Origin: an uncultured Oscillospiraceae bacterium | GTDB lineage: Bacteria; Bacillota; Clostridia; Oscillospirales; Ruminococcaceae | Length of the DNA: 6,523 nucleotides | Direction: 5' to 3' | Assembly (NCBI GenBank): GCA_947522735.1 | Contig: CANNTZ010000090.1 | Span: 1-6,523 of the forward strand | Shown here: positions 1-6,285 of the stretch, piece by piece | Numbering within the stretch: the stretch's first letter is position 1 | Layout of the letters: every line of letters starts with the position of its first letter | Position numbers and translations under genes: made by a program | The notes under the pieces: generated by a model | Seen by the model: only the letters and a program-made list of their open reading frames with translations | Told to the model about the DNA's origin: nothing | Database searches by the model: none

Positions 1-273
1 GATATAACCGGCGTAGGCGTCCTCGTCAACCTGTATCGTGCCCGTCTCCGGCCCGCCGACGGCGTAGGACGCAACGCCGTACCAAACAGGCGGGCAGACG
101 ACTATCTCGCGCTCCTTTTCCAGCTCCCGCAGGCATCCGGTTATCACCATCGTGTCGGTGCCGCAGGAGGCATGGCGCGCGTGATACTCTATCGTGCCAA
201 TCGGGATGACAAACGGTACGCGGCGTTTTTTCGCGTCCTCGATCTCGTCAAAAAGCATGTCGATAAGCTGCAT
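1..273 (-). CDS. Creatininase-family amidohydrolase, N-terminal part (runs off the window)
   Basis: The first 91 codons of a creatininase-family protein (creatinine amidohydrolase fold); the C-terminal part lies beyond position 1. Residues 22-46 match the family's opening strand and metal-binding loop: a PIGTIEYH segment followed by GTDT. They offer E29, H31 and D40, equivalent to the first Glu, His and Asp metal ligands of creatininase. Residues 61-80 (PPVWYG, then GTI) match the next conserved block. The later His/Glu ligands are outside the window, so activity cannot be judged. The ATG at 271-273 follows a GGAGG about 9 nt upstream. It is the last visible gene of the five-gene operon, 39 nt after the glycosidase-like gene. 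Family members include creatininase, mycofactocin peptidase MftE and ring-opening hydrolases of keto-inositols, so the substrate is open. The cytoplasmic location is inferred from the lack of a signal peptide. Confidence 0.88.
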   Translation of the reverse strand, partial: MQLIDMLFDEIEDAKKRRVPFVIPIGTIEYHARHASCGTDTMVITGCLRELEKEREIVVCPPVWYGVASYAVGGPETGTIQVDEDAYAGYI

Positions 274-312
274 TGTCGGTTTCCTCCGTTTTTGTCCTGC
301 AATTTTATCCGA

Positions 313-2490
313 TCATACGAGCCGCGCCGCAGCGAATGCCACCGCAAGCTCCTCTCTCGAAACGGCGCTGCGCAGATAACGCCTGCCGCCTGCGGGCACT
401 ATTACTCCGCTGCCGGCCTCCTCCGTCGCAAGCGCCTCACCGTCGGGCTCGTCGGATATCCGCACTTCTCCGGCGTTCAGCGGCAGCTCAAGCCTGCCCT
501 CGCCGGTCATGTGCCAGTACGCAGCCCAAAACGCGCCGTCCCTTTCAAATATGAACGCCCTTATCCTGCCGTCTCCGCATTCCGTCTGATCCCAGCGCAC
601 AAGCTCGTATTCGCCGCCGCCGTTTATCAGCAGCACGTGCTCCTCGCCAGGGCGGCGGAGCAGGAGCTTCTGCTCCTCTGTCAGCCATCCGCTGCGACGG
701 ACGTCCTCCCAGCGCCGCAGAGTCTCCAAAAGATCGTCAATGCGCGGGTGAGAGAGGATTTCCTCCGGCGATTTCCGGACCTGTATTGTTACAGGACAAT
801 CCCACGCAGCCGCACGGCTCTCGCCGTATTCAAAGTGATCCGACTGTATGCCGCGGTTCTGAATGTCCCACCAGCCAAAATTGAGCCGCGTGAAATCGCA
901 TCGCATCTGCGCCGCCTCGCGCGCCGGATGGCGGTCGAGCTCCTCCTTGAAGCTCTCCGGCGGGAATACGTCGAAGGCGTTGCCGCCGCTGAGAAAATGC
1001 CAACTGAAATGTGCTTTTGCTGCACCCTCTGTAAACAGCGTCGGCTTGTCAAAGTGCTTGATCACCCTATATTGCGCGTTCGGCACATGGAAATCGTGCG
1101 GAACGTTCGTCCCCTCCGAGCCGTCGAAATAGACAAATCTGAATCCAGCGTTATAGATGTCCGCCAGCTTTTCCGCAATCTCGTCCTGCAAATCGGTATT
1201 CTGGTCGATATATACGCTGTTGCCGCCAAATTCGCTGATGTCGAGCACGCCGCCGATTTCGCCGAGCGGGTGCTCCGCGACATGCGTCCCGAAGGCGCCG
1301 CGCACGCAGCCCTCGAAGCGGTAAGGACGCTCCATGGTGAAGGATTCATACGTAATCAGCTCTCCGCCAAAGCGCAGCACCCTGATTTTCTCATTCATCG
1401 GCGCGTCCTCCGGACACTCCTCCACCCAGACCGTCTTCCCGGACTTGTCCAGCGGCCTCGCAAGGGTAAAGTGTCGCGTCAGATTCAGCCGGTGATCGGC
1501 GTGCGGCACGACATAGCGGCTTTTAAGGCCGATATGCGTGTGAAGGAAGTGGATTCCCGGCGTGATGCCCGCCGCCTTTATCCGGTCAAGCAGCTCCACA
1601 AGGCTCTCACGCCCCTTAGGATATTCCGGACGCCAGTCGTAGTCTCCGTTGTAAAGATAGTTGGGCTCCTCATGGAAGAACGCCGCGTAATAGATGGACA
1701 TCATCCTGAAGCCGCCGCGCCGGGCAAGCTCTATGTGTCCTTCTACATTCTCCGGCGTGATGTTGGAGACCCAATAGATGGAGGCGTTGGTGTTTTCGAC
1801 GTCGCGGCGACTCTCCACTCCGCGCGGCAGATCGTAATCCTCCTCCACTCCGGCCACGGCATCCAGCAGCTCATCCGCCGGCGCGGCAATCAGGGCGGCT
1901 CCGCAGCCTCGCAGCTTTATCCCACGCACGGCGTCCGCCGTCATGATACGGCAGCTCCTGCGCTTCTCCGCGCCGATACGCGCATACTGAGACGTCGCGA
2001 TAACTCCGACGGCCGCCCTCTCATCCCAACAGACGTTGAGCCATTCGCCAAAGTTTTCGCGGTGTCTGACCGGAATTTGCAGCAGCCGCAGCTCCGAAAC
2101 AGGCGGCACCGTCATGCTCAGCCCGTCGTAGCTCTCAGGAGGAACGATGAAGTCCTCGAGCGTGAAAGCAATGTAGCGCTCAGCCTCGCGCACGGAGAGC
2201 ACCGCCTCATAGGGCGCCGTCTCAAAGCCTATCACCACCCTGTCGCCCTCGCGGCAAATGCGGTTGGCCTGGTGCGTAGTGCGGCGGTTCGGGTGCTCAA
2301 GCTTGATCTCGTTGTTGTACGGGCGCTCCTGCGTGACCGAGAAAAGCGCGATATCCTCGTCGGCCACAGCGCATTCCTCGCCAGTCGCCTTTAGTCTGAG
2401 GCTGCGCACCATGCAGTCCCCGTCGACCTCGAGCCTGCACAGCGCGTTTTCAAAAATAACGCAGCCGGGTCTGGCTTTGGTGTTTTCCAT
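313..2490 (-). CDS. Putative intracellular glycoside hydrolase, alpha-galactosidase-like TIM barrel, family unassigned
   Basis: A 725-residue protein without signal peptide or membrane segments, so probably cytoplasmic. Residues 1-215 look like an N-terminal beta-sandwich of the kind that precedes GH27/GH31/GH36-type barrels. Residues 230-580 read as a TIM barrel: strand-like segments at 236-244 (SIYWVSNIT), 262-270 (RMMSIYYAA) and 308-317 (GITPGIHFLH), then YFDGSEG at 454-460. In clan GH-D enzymes a strand ending in an Asp like D456 carries the nucleophile. E488 in LFTEG, or another acid beyond it, could serve as acid/base. Residues about 335-415 appear to be a beta-rich insertion in the barrel (CVRGAFGTHVAEHPLG at 395-410). 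Residues 610-710 look like a C-terminal beta domain. The start has an AAGGAGGG site at 2499-2506. It lies between the transporter (34 nt) and the creatininase gene (39 nt). The glycosidase role is inferred from fold-like features; I cannot name a CAZy family or substrate. Confidence 0.68.
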   Translation of the reverse strand: MENTKARPGCVIFENALCRLEVDGDCMVRSLRLKATGEECAVADEDIALFSVTQERPYNNEIKLEHPNRRTTHQANRICREGDRVVIGFETAPYEAVLSVREAERYIAFTLEDFIVPPESYDGLSMTVPPVSELRLLQIPVRHRENFGEWLNVCWDERAAVGVIATSQYARIGAEKRRSCRIMTADAVRGIKLRGCGAALIAAPADELLDAVAGVEEDYDLPRGVESRRDVENTNASIYWVSNITPENVEGHIELARRGGFRMMSIYYAAFFHEEPNYLYNGDYDWRPEYPKGRESLVELLDRIKAAGITPGIHFLHTHIGLKSRYVVPHADHRLNLTRHFTLARPLDKSGKTVWVEECPEDAPMNEKIRVLRFGGELITYESFTMERPYRFEGCVRGAFGTHVAEHPLGEIGGVLDISEFGGNSVYIDQNTDLQDEIAEKLADIYNAGFRFVYFDGSEGTNVPHDFHVPNAQYRVIKHFDKPTLFTEGAAKAHFSWHFLSGGNAFDVFPPESFKEELDRHPAREAAQMRCDFTRLNFGWWDIQNRGIQSDHFEYGESRAAAWDCPVTIQVRKSPEEILSHPRIDDLLETLRRWEDVRRSGWLTEEQKLLLRRPGEEHVLLINGGGEYELVRWDQTECGDGRIRAFIFERDGAFWAAYWHMTGEGRLELPLNAGEVRISDEPDGEALATEEAGSGVIVPAGGRRYLRSAVSREELAVAFAAARLV

Positions 2491-2524
2491 TCCGGTTTCC
2501 CTCCTTATATTGCCATATTGCCTT

Positions 2525-3391
2525 TCAAAGGTTCATCATTATTATTCCGGCAAGTCCCGCGGCAAAAGCTATCCCACGGCGCAGACTGAGCTTTTCGCCG
2601 AAAAATATCACCGATATCAGCATCAGCACCCCGACGTTGACGCTGATAACGACAGGGAACACGAGGATGCTTGGCGCGACAGTCAGCGCGCGGTTTTCCA
2701 GCCAATAGGCCGCCGCAGTGCCGATCCCCTCGGCGGCGGCGACCAGTGGCAGCTTTTTCAGCGGCTGTCCCGGAGAGAAGCGCTTTTTTCCGAAAACCCG
2801 CATCCCAAGGAAGAGCAGCATACTCATGGCCGCCCCGGCCGCAAGCGACCAAAAGGTGAAGTCCCCCGTGCCCATCTCCGGATAGAGCGTGAGCGCGCTT
2901 TTCTGCACAAGGCTCAAGCCGCTGTTAAGCAGCATCGCCGTTATTGCAAGGAGGAGCCAGCCCTTTTTGGCCTTTGTGTCCTCACGTCCGTCCGGAAAAG
3001 CAATCAGCGCAAGCGACACAACCGTCAGCACCATCGCGACGCCCGTGATCGGGGTCGGCCTCTCCCGCCACAGCAGCATGCCCGCAAGCACCGCAGGCAT
3101 GATGTACATGTCGATGATGAGAGTGCACATCCCGAGCGGCCCGCGCGAGAAGGTCAGCATTATCACCGATATCGCGGCCACGAACAGCGCGCCGAACGCC
3201 ACCGCAAGCAGCGCCGCAGGCCACGGCAACGGCCTTGGCCGCAAAAACGCAAGCAGCACCGACGCTATCGCGAGCGCGGCGGAATTGACCGCCATCAACT
3301 GATAAAAGCCCCTCTCAAAATATTTTGAAAAGGCACGGCTGCCCAGATTTTGCAGCACAAAAAACAGTGCCGCAAGAATTGCCGGTATCAT
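2525..3391 (-). CDS. EamA/DMT-superfamily transporter, ten transmembrane helices
   Basis: A 288-residue integral membrane protein made of two five-helix halves, typical in length for EamA (DUF6, drug/metabolite transporter) proteins. Hydrophobic segments fall at about 1-18, 29-50, 56-81, 88-108, 115-132, 144-162, 178-200, 214-231, 240-264 and 271-288. Both halves end with the family signature of a short acidic/basic turn between the fourth and fifth helices: LLWRERPTP at 106-114 and FFGEKLSL at 263-270. Members export or import small metabolites, amino acids or sugars by secondary transport; the direction and substrate cannot be read from sequence. The ATG at 3391 has only a modest AGAGG site about 7 nt upstream. 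It follows the M24 gene by 38 nt and precedes the hydrolase by 34 nt, so it probably moves the substrate or product of this cassette. Confidence 0.93.
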   Translation of the reverse strand: MIPAILAALFFVLQNLGSRAFSKYFERGFYQLMAVNSAALAIASVLLAFLRPRPLPWPAALLAVAFGALFVAAISVIMLTFSRGPLGMCTLIIDMYIMPAVLAGMLLWRERPTPITGVAMVLTVVSLALIAFPDGREDTKAKKGWLLLAITAMLLNSGLSLVQKSALTLYPEMGTGDFTFWSLAAGAAMSMLLFLGMRVFGKKRFSPGQPLKKLPLVAAAEGIGTAAAYWLENRALTVAPSILVFPVVISVNVGVLMLISVIFFGEKLSLRRGIAFAAGLAGIIMMNL

Positions 3392-3429
3392 TTTTTAGCC
3401 TCTTTTACAAATAGTATTGCTTTTCTGAG

Positions 3430-4596
3430 TTATTCCAGCTCGTATATTTTGCCGAGCTCGCCGCACATGGAACAGCAGCCGTTCTCGGTGACAACGACGC
3501 CCTTTTCCCAGCGGATGCCGAAGCTCGGGCCGGAGATAAAGGTATCCACCTGGAAGGTCATGTTCGCTTCAAGCGGATAATCCGAGGAGGTCTCCATCCA
3601 GGGAGCCTCGACCTCGATCATCCCTGTGCCGTGGCAGGGGCCGTAGACATAGGCGTCCTTATAGCCTCTGTCGCAGTATGTCTTATAGAAGCCCTTCGCG
3701 ATGTCCCCGGCGATAGCTCCGGCGCGAAGCTGTGCCGTCGTCCAGTTGTGCATCTCAAGGCAGAACTCGACATAGCGGCGTTTTTCCTCCGAGAGCTTGC
3801 CTACACAAACCGGCATACCGATGGACGGCGAGTAGCCGTCGATCTTCGCGGAGAGGTTGAGCTGAACGATATCGCCCTTGCCGATGGTGCGGTAGCCCGG
3901 ACGGGAGATGGCGTGGCGGGTGGACGGCTCCGAGAATACATACATGGGAAGTCCCTCGTACTCCGCTCCGTTCTCGTAGATCACGCGCTGCGCGATGCCG
4001 ACCATCGCAAGCTCGGTCACGCCGGGGCGCAGATTGCGGATGACCTCCTCGGTCGCGAGCTTCGTGATACGGAAGCCCTCGCGGATGCAGGCGAGCTCGT
4101 TTTCCGATTTGATTTGGCGCAGCGAGGTCATGATCGAGAAGTCCTCGACGATTTCCGCCTCGGGATAGCAGGCGCGCAGTCCCTCAAGCATGACTCCGGT
4201 GGTGTCAAGCATGCTGCCTATGCCTATCCTGAGGTGCTTTCCCGTCACGCCGAGCGCACGGAACACCTGCTCGTAGGTATAGACGGTCGCTTCGGGATAG
4301 GACGGGTTTGCGGACTCGCGGTACTCCAGCATCGTGAAGATGGTCTGGATATGGCTGCGGTCGCCCGCATAGACTGTGCTCTCCGGGCCGACCAGCAGCG
4401 CGGCCTTTCCGGACGGCGCTATCGCGACTCCGGCGCGCTCGAACAGCGGCCAATAGTTTGTGAAGTATCTGACGTTCGCGTAATCCGCCTCGTTCGAGTT
4501 GACGAGAAAGATATCGTAGCCCTTCTTCGCCACGATGGCCGCGCATTTTTCCAGGCGCTCGACATATTCGTGATCGGGAATACATATTCTGCTCAT
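3430..4596 (-). CDS. M24 'pita-bread' family protein, creatinase-like, degenerate metal site
   Basis: A 388-residue two-domain protein. The N-terminal creatinase/prolidase domain spans about 5-155, the M24 catalytic domain about 165-388 (SLRQIKSENEL linker at 158-168). Length and layout match prolidase, PepP and creatinase. I compared by eye with E. coli PepP, whose metal ligands are Asp, Asp, His, Glu, Glu. The equivalent positions here are N247 (GDIVQLN), S258 (GYSPS), H322 (GPCHGTGM), D351 (MTFQVD) and E364 (GIRWE). Three of the five are changed, so a normal dinuclear metallopeptidase is unlikely. Creatinase shares this fold but uses no metal and relies on an upstream catalytic His; H228 (STRHAIS) is at about that position. 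A cysteine cluster, C374, C375 and C378, sits in the loop after the last Glu. The start is supported by AAGGAGAG about 6 nt upstream. It is the second operon gene. Likely function: hydrolysis of a C-N bond in a small molecule (inference); annotation as 'Xaa-Pro peptidase' would be doubtful. Confidence 0.88.
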   Translation of the reverse strand: MSRICIPDHEYVERLEKCAAIVAKKGYDIFLVNSNEADYANVRYFTNYWPLFERAGVAIAPSGKAALLVGPESTVYAGDRSHIQTIFTMLEYRESANPSYPEATVYTYEQVFRALGVTGKHLRIGIGSMLDTTGVMLEGLRACYPEAEIVEDFSIMTSLRQIKSENELACIREGFRITKLATEEVIRNLRPGVTELAMVGIAQRVIYENGAEYEGLPMYVFSEPSTRHAISRPGYRTIGKGDIVQLNLSAKIDGYSPSIGMPVCVGKLSEEKRRYVEFCLEMHNWTTAQLRAGAIAGDIAKGFYKTYCDRGYKDAYVYGPCHGTGMIEVEAPWMETSSDYPLEANMTFQVDTFISGPSFGIRWEKGVVVTENGCCSMCGELGKIYELE

Positions 4597-4637
4597 GTTC
4601 TTCTCTCCTTTTTTGTATTATTGTATTTTCAGGCGTC

Positions 4638-5003
4638 TTACTCCGCGTAGCCCGGGGTCGTATAGAACGCCATGCTTCCGGAGCGCATATCCAGTCTGCC
4701 GTACTGCGCCACGACCGGGACGGAAGCGCTCAGCCTCACCGCGTACTGTTCCCCCTGAGCCAGCGGACGGCCGAGTATCCCCTCGCCCTCAACCGCGCGG
4801 ACGCAGCGCACACGCTCGCCCTCGACGGTGAACGGCTCCAGCTCTACAGGCGGCCTGTCTGTGAAAAACAGCGTCAGCTTCACCTCCGCCGCTTCCCTGC
4901 TTGGATTGAGCACGATGAAAGACTCGTGCCCGAACAGCTCGCTGTCATCTCCCCTCGGCGGCAGCTCCGCATCCGGGAAGAACCACTCTTTTTTGCCGGA
5001 CAT
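4638..5003 (-). CDS. ASRT-type (sensory rhodopsin transducer family) small beta-sandwich protein
   Basis: A 121-residue soluble protein matching the family of the Anabaena sensory rhodopsin transducer (Pfam PF07100) along its whole length. Landmarks are WFFPDAELPP (7-16), GHESFIVLNPS (25-35), LTLFFTDRPP (43-52), GERVRCVR (62-69), QYAVRLSASVPVVAQYGRLD (86-105) and the C-terminal AFYTTPGY (112-119). The family forms a small beta-sandwich that oligomerises. Besides the Anabaena protein, most members occur in bacteria without rhodopsin, and a carbohydrate-binding role has been proposed from context. I chose the ATG at 5001-5003 because a GGGAGGT site lies about 7 nt upstream; a GTG at 5010-5012 overlaps that site and is a poorer start. 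It is the first gene of the operon, 41 nt before the M24 gene and divergent from the AraC regulator. The role as ligand sensor or sugar-binding accessory is inference. Confidence 0.88.
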   Translation of the reverse strand: MSGKKEWFFPDAELPPRGDDSELFGHESFIVLNPSREAAEVKLTLFFTDRPPVELEPFTVEGERVRCVRAVEGEGILGRPLAQGEQYAVRLSASVPVVAQYGRLDMRSGSMAFYTTPGYAE

Positions 5004-5010
5004 TTTTCGC

Positions 5011-5017
5011 ACCTCCC
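5011..5017 (-). promoter_or_regulatory. Ribosome binding site that fixes the ASRT gene start
   Basis: GGGAGGT on the minus strand ends 7 nt before the ATG at 5003. A GTG at 5010-5012 overlaps the site itself, so initiation at the ATG is much more likely. Confidence 0.75.
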
Positions 5018-5034
5018 TGATATAATATATATCA
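5018..5034. promoter_or_regulatory. Inverted repeat over the operon promoter -10 (possible operator)
   Basis: Perfect 6-bp arms TGATAT (5018-5023) and ATATCA (5029-5034) flank a 5-nt AT centre. The element sits on the candidate -10 and start of the minus-strand operon. It is a plausible protein-binding site, but arms this AT-rich can arise by chance. Confidence 0.3.
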
Positions 5035-5054
5035 CGCTATTGACATATTTTCAA
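5026..5054 (-). promoter_or_regulatory. Promoter candidate for the minus-strand operon
   Basis: On the minus strand TTGAAA (5054-5049) is followed after 17 nt by TATATA (5031-5026), preceded by TG one base upstream as in extended -10 promoters. Start would be near 5019, giving a short leader of about 15 nt that contains the ribosome site. The -10 is imperfect, as expected for an activator-dependent promoter. Its -35 lies inside the spacer of the divergent promoter, so the two polymerases would compete. AT-rich sequence makes chance matches easy. Confidence 0.5.
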
Positions 5055-5068
5055 TATAATAATATACT
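5040..5068 (+). promoter_or_regulatory. Sigma-A-type promoter candidate for the AraC gene
   Basis: A perfect TTGACA (5040-5045) is followed after 17 nt by TATACT (5063-5068), a close match to the housekeeping consensus with ideal spacing. Transcription would start near 5075, leaving a leader of about 100 nt before the ATG at 5177. The surrounding DNA is strongly AT-rich, in contrast to the flanking genes. Confidence 0.72.
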
Positions 5069-5082
5069 CTTTTATAGAGTAT
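5064..5082. promoter_or_regulatory. Inverted repeat overlapping the AraC promoter -10 (possible operator)
   Basis: Perfect 7-bp arms ATACTCT (5064-5070) and AGAGTAT (5076-5082) flank a 5-nt centre. The element covers most of the -10 and the predicted start site of the AraC transcript. It could be an autoregulatory operator or a short hairpin at the 5' end of the mRNA. AraC proteins usually bind direct repeats, so another repressor is also possible. Confidence 0.4.
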
Positions 5083-5166
5083 GTCTTTGGACTGTAATAA
5101 CGGTTTGTTGCATTATTGTCCGGAAAGGGTGAGCGGGGTGGATATCGGAGAATACAGCGTATATAA

Positions 5167-5173
5167 GAGGAGG
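5167..5173 (+). promoter_or_regulatory. Ribosome binding site supporting the AraC start at 5177
   Basis: GAGGAGG lies immediately before CAG-ATG. The first GAGG is 6 nt from the ATG, the full AGGAGG only 3 nt, so the spacing is tight but usable in one register. No comparable site precedes the ATG at 5081. Confidence 0.55.
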
Positions 5174-5176
5174 CAG

Positions 5177-6073
5177 ATGCATCGGGTCGTCTCGGTGGAG
5201 CAGCTTGTGACGATACACTATCTGAGCAGCATCCGCAACGCCGGTACGCCGCCGGAGCGCCACGATTTCTGGGAGCTGGTCTACGTGGATTACGGCGGCA
5301 TCGAGCTTATCGCCGACGGAAATTCCTTCTCGCTCGGCCCGGGCGAGCTTTTTCTGCACGTGCCCGGCCAACTGCACGCTTTCCGTGCCGGCGGCGCTCC
5401 AACCGCCGTTTTCATCATCTCCTTTTCCGGAGAGGCTGCCTGTCTCTATCGGATAGGCAGCCGTCCGCTGAGAGCCGGAGCGGACGCGCGGAAGCTGATT
5501 CCGCTGCTCATCGGCGAGATACAGAACATGTTTGGGCTGGACGACCCGTCGCAGGTGCTGCTGCGCGACCTCACCGCGCAGTGCAACGACACCCCTCTCG
5601 GCGCCGAGCAGATGATCTGCAACTATATGGAGCAGCTACTGATAGCTCTGCTGCGCGGCTCGGAGCGTTCCGGCCAATCCCTGCGCGGCGCGCGCTCCGG
5701 TGTGGAAAACAGCACTGTCAGCCGCGCCGTGGCATATATTCAGTCGCACCTCGGCGAAAAGCTGTCTGTCCCGCTGATTGCGGCGCAGGTGAACTACAGC
5801 CGCGCCTATTTCTCCGAGGTGTTCGCGAGCTGTCTTGGGATGAGTGTGATGGAATACGTTGAGGAGGAGCGCATCCGGCACGCTAAACGCATGCTCGCCG
5901 AAAACGAGCTGAGCATAACCGGCATCGCCGCGCAGCTCGGCTTTTCAAGCGTCCACTATTTCTCACGCCGCTTTCGCCTTAAAACCGGCAGCTCCCCGAC
6001 CGACTACGCCGCGTCGCTCCAGAGCGAGCTGCAACGGCTTCTGCCCGACGCCGGGCAACTCCCGGAGGAATAA
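5177..6073 (+). CDS. AraC-family transcriptional regulator (cupin sensor + double HTH)
   Basis: A 298-residue regulator from this start. Residues about 8-85 form an AraC-type cupin ligand-binding domain, with HDFWELVYVDYGG (29-41) and LGPGELFLHVPGQLHAF (53-69) typical of Firmicute sugar or metabolite sensors. The DNA-binding domain spans about 182-280: a first HTH near 197-220 (LSVPLIAAQVNYSRAYFSEVF) and a second near 246-272 (ITGIAAQLGFSSVHYFSRRFRLKTG), ending in SPTDY. The ATG at 5177 has GAGGAGG just upstream and gives the family's usual length. In-frame alternatives are GTG at 5138 and ATG at 5081. The latter lies only about 6 nt from the predicted transcription start and has no ribosome site, so I disfavour it. 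It is divergent from the catabolic operon and probably activates it in response to the substrate, perhaps also regulating itself. Family call is firm; start less so (0.6). Confidence 0.94.
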   Translation: MHRVVSVEQLVTIHYLSSIRNAGTPPERHDFWELVYVDYGGIELIADGNSFSLGPGELFLHVPGQLHAFRAGGAPTAVFIISFSGEAACLYRIGSRPLRAGADARKLIPLLIGEIQNMFGLDDPSQVLLRDLTAQCNDTPLGAEQMICNYMEQLLIALLRGSERSGQSLRGARSGVENSTVSRAVAYIQSHLGEKLSVPLIAAQVNYSRAYFSEVFASCLGMSVMEYVEEERIRHAKRMLAENELSITGIAAQLGFSSVHYFSRRFRLKTGSSPTDYAASLQSELQRLLPDAGQLPEE

Positions 6074-6109
6074 CCGCGGCGGGCAGCGCCCGCTGGCATA
6101 TCCGCGGTT
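6072..6109. repeat. Nested hairpin just after the AraC gene
   Basis: Outer arms AACCGCGG (6072-6079) and CCGCGGTT (6102-6109) pair perfectly over 8 bp. They enclose a second hairpin, GCGGGC (6079-6084) with GCCCGC (6088-6093) and a 3-nt loop; the arms share base 6079. It begins at the AraC stop codon, so it could stabilise or end the transcript, but no T-run follows. It is not a standard intrinsic terminator. Confidence 0.5.
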
Positions 6110-6260
6110 CGCCTCCGCGCTTTGCGCGGTGGCTTACGTTATCGAGTGCGCTGACTGGTTCGCGCGGAGTTGGGGTGTTCTATCTTTTCTTATAGTTGAC
6201 TTTTTCGTTCGCCTATCGGCGAGGATAAACTGCGCTTTGGCGCTGACTTGCCCTCGTGCC
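6075..6260. repeat. Tandem non-coding repeat unit, copy 1
   Basis: About 186 bp that recurs from 6286. Identical blocks shared with copy 2 include 6081-6112 (32 bp), 6146-6167 (22 bp), 6176-6198 (23 bp), 6210-6226 (17 bp) and 6234-6255 (22 bp). The offset between copies is 211 bp at the left end and 201 bp further right, so a 10-bp length difference lies near 6113-6133. No open reading frame with gene-like features is conserved between copies. Confidence 0.85.
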
Positions 6261-6285
6261 GCCGGGCAATGCCCGGTGATATAGT

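Larger units (their letters stand above)
1..5003 (-). other. Predicted five-gene operon (ASRT, M24, EamA, hydrolase, creatininase-like)
   Basis: Five co-directional genes are separated by 41, 38, 34 and 39 nt, with no hairpin-plus-T-run terminator visible between them. A promoter candidate exists only ahead of the first gene. This argues for one transcript from about 5019 running leftwards beyond the window. The uniform spacing, with its own ribosome site for each gene and no translational overlap, suggests independent initiation on a shared mRNA. The downstream end of the operon is not visible, so further genes may belong to it. Confidence 0.8.

Noticed and set aside
172..2394. A 740-codon open frame on the plus strand opposite the hydrolase gene
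   Set aside because: It lies wholly antisense to a well-supported gene, its translation is rich in Arg, Ala and His with no recognisable domain, and GC-rich genes often leave such open antisense frames.
2258..3328. A long plus-strand frame opposite the transporter
   Set aside because: Its translation is low-complexity, rich in Arg, His and Gln. It overlaps two supported genes antisense and has no ribosome site.
3631..4650. A 339-codon plus-strand frame opposite the M24 gene
   Set aside because: It is antisense to a clear M24 protein and shows no family features of its own.
5010..5012. GTG as start of the ASRT gene
   Set aside because: The codon overlaps the ribosome binding site; the ATG at 5001-5003 is well spaced from it and begins right before the conserved region.
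5040..5060. TTGACA paired with the perfect TATAAT at 5055-5060
   Set aside because: The spacing is only 9 nt, too short for a sigma-A promoter; TATACT at 5063-5068 with 17 nt fits better.
6072..6109. Intrinsic terminator for the AraC gene
   Set aside because: The nested hairpin is strong, but no run of T follows it on the plus strand, so I list it only as a hairpin.
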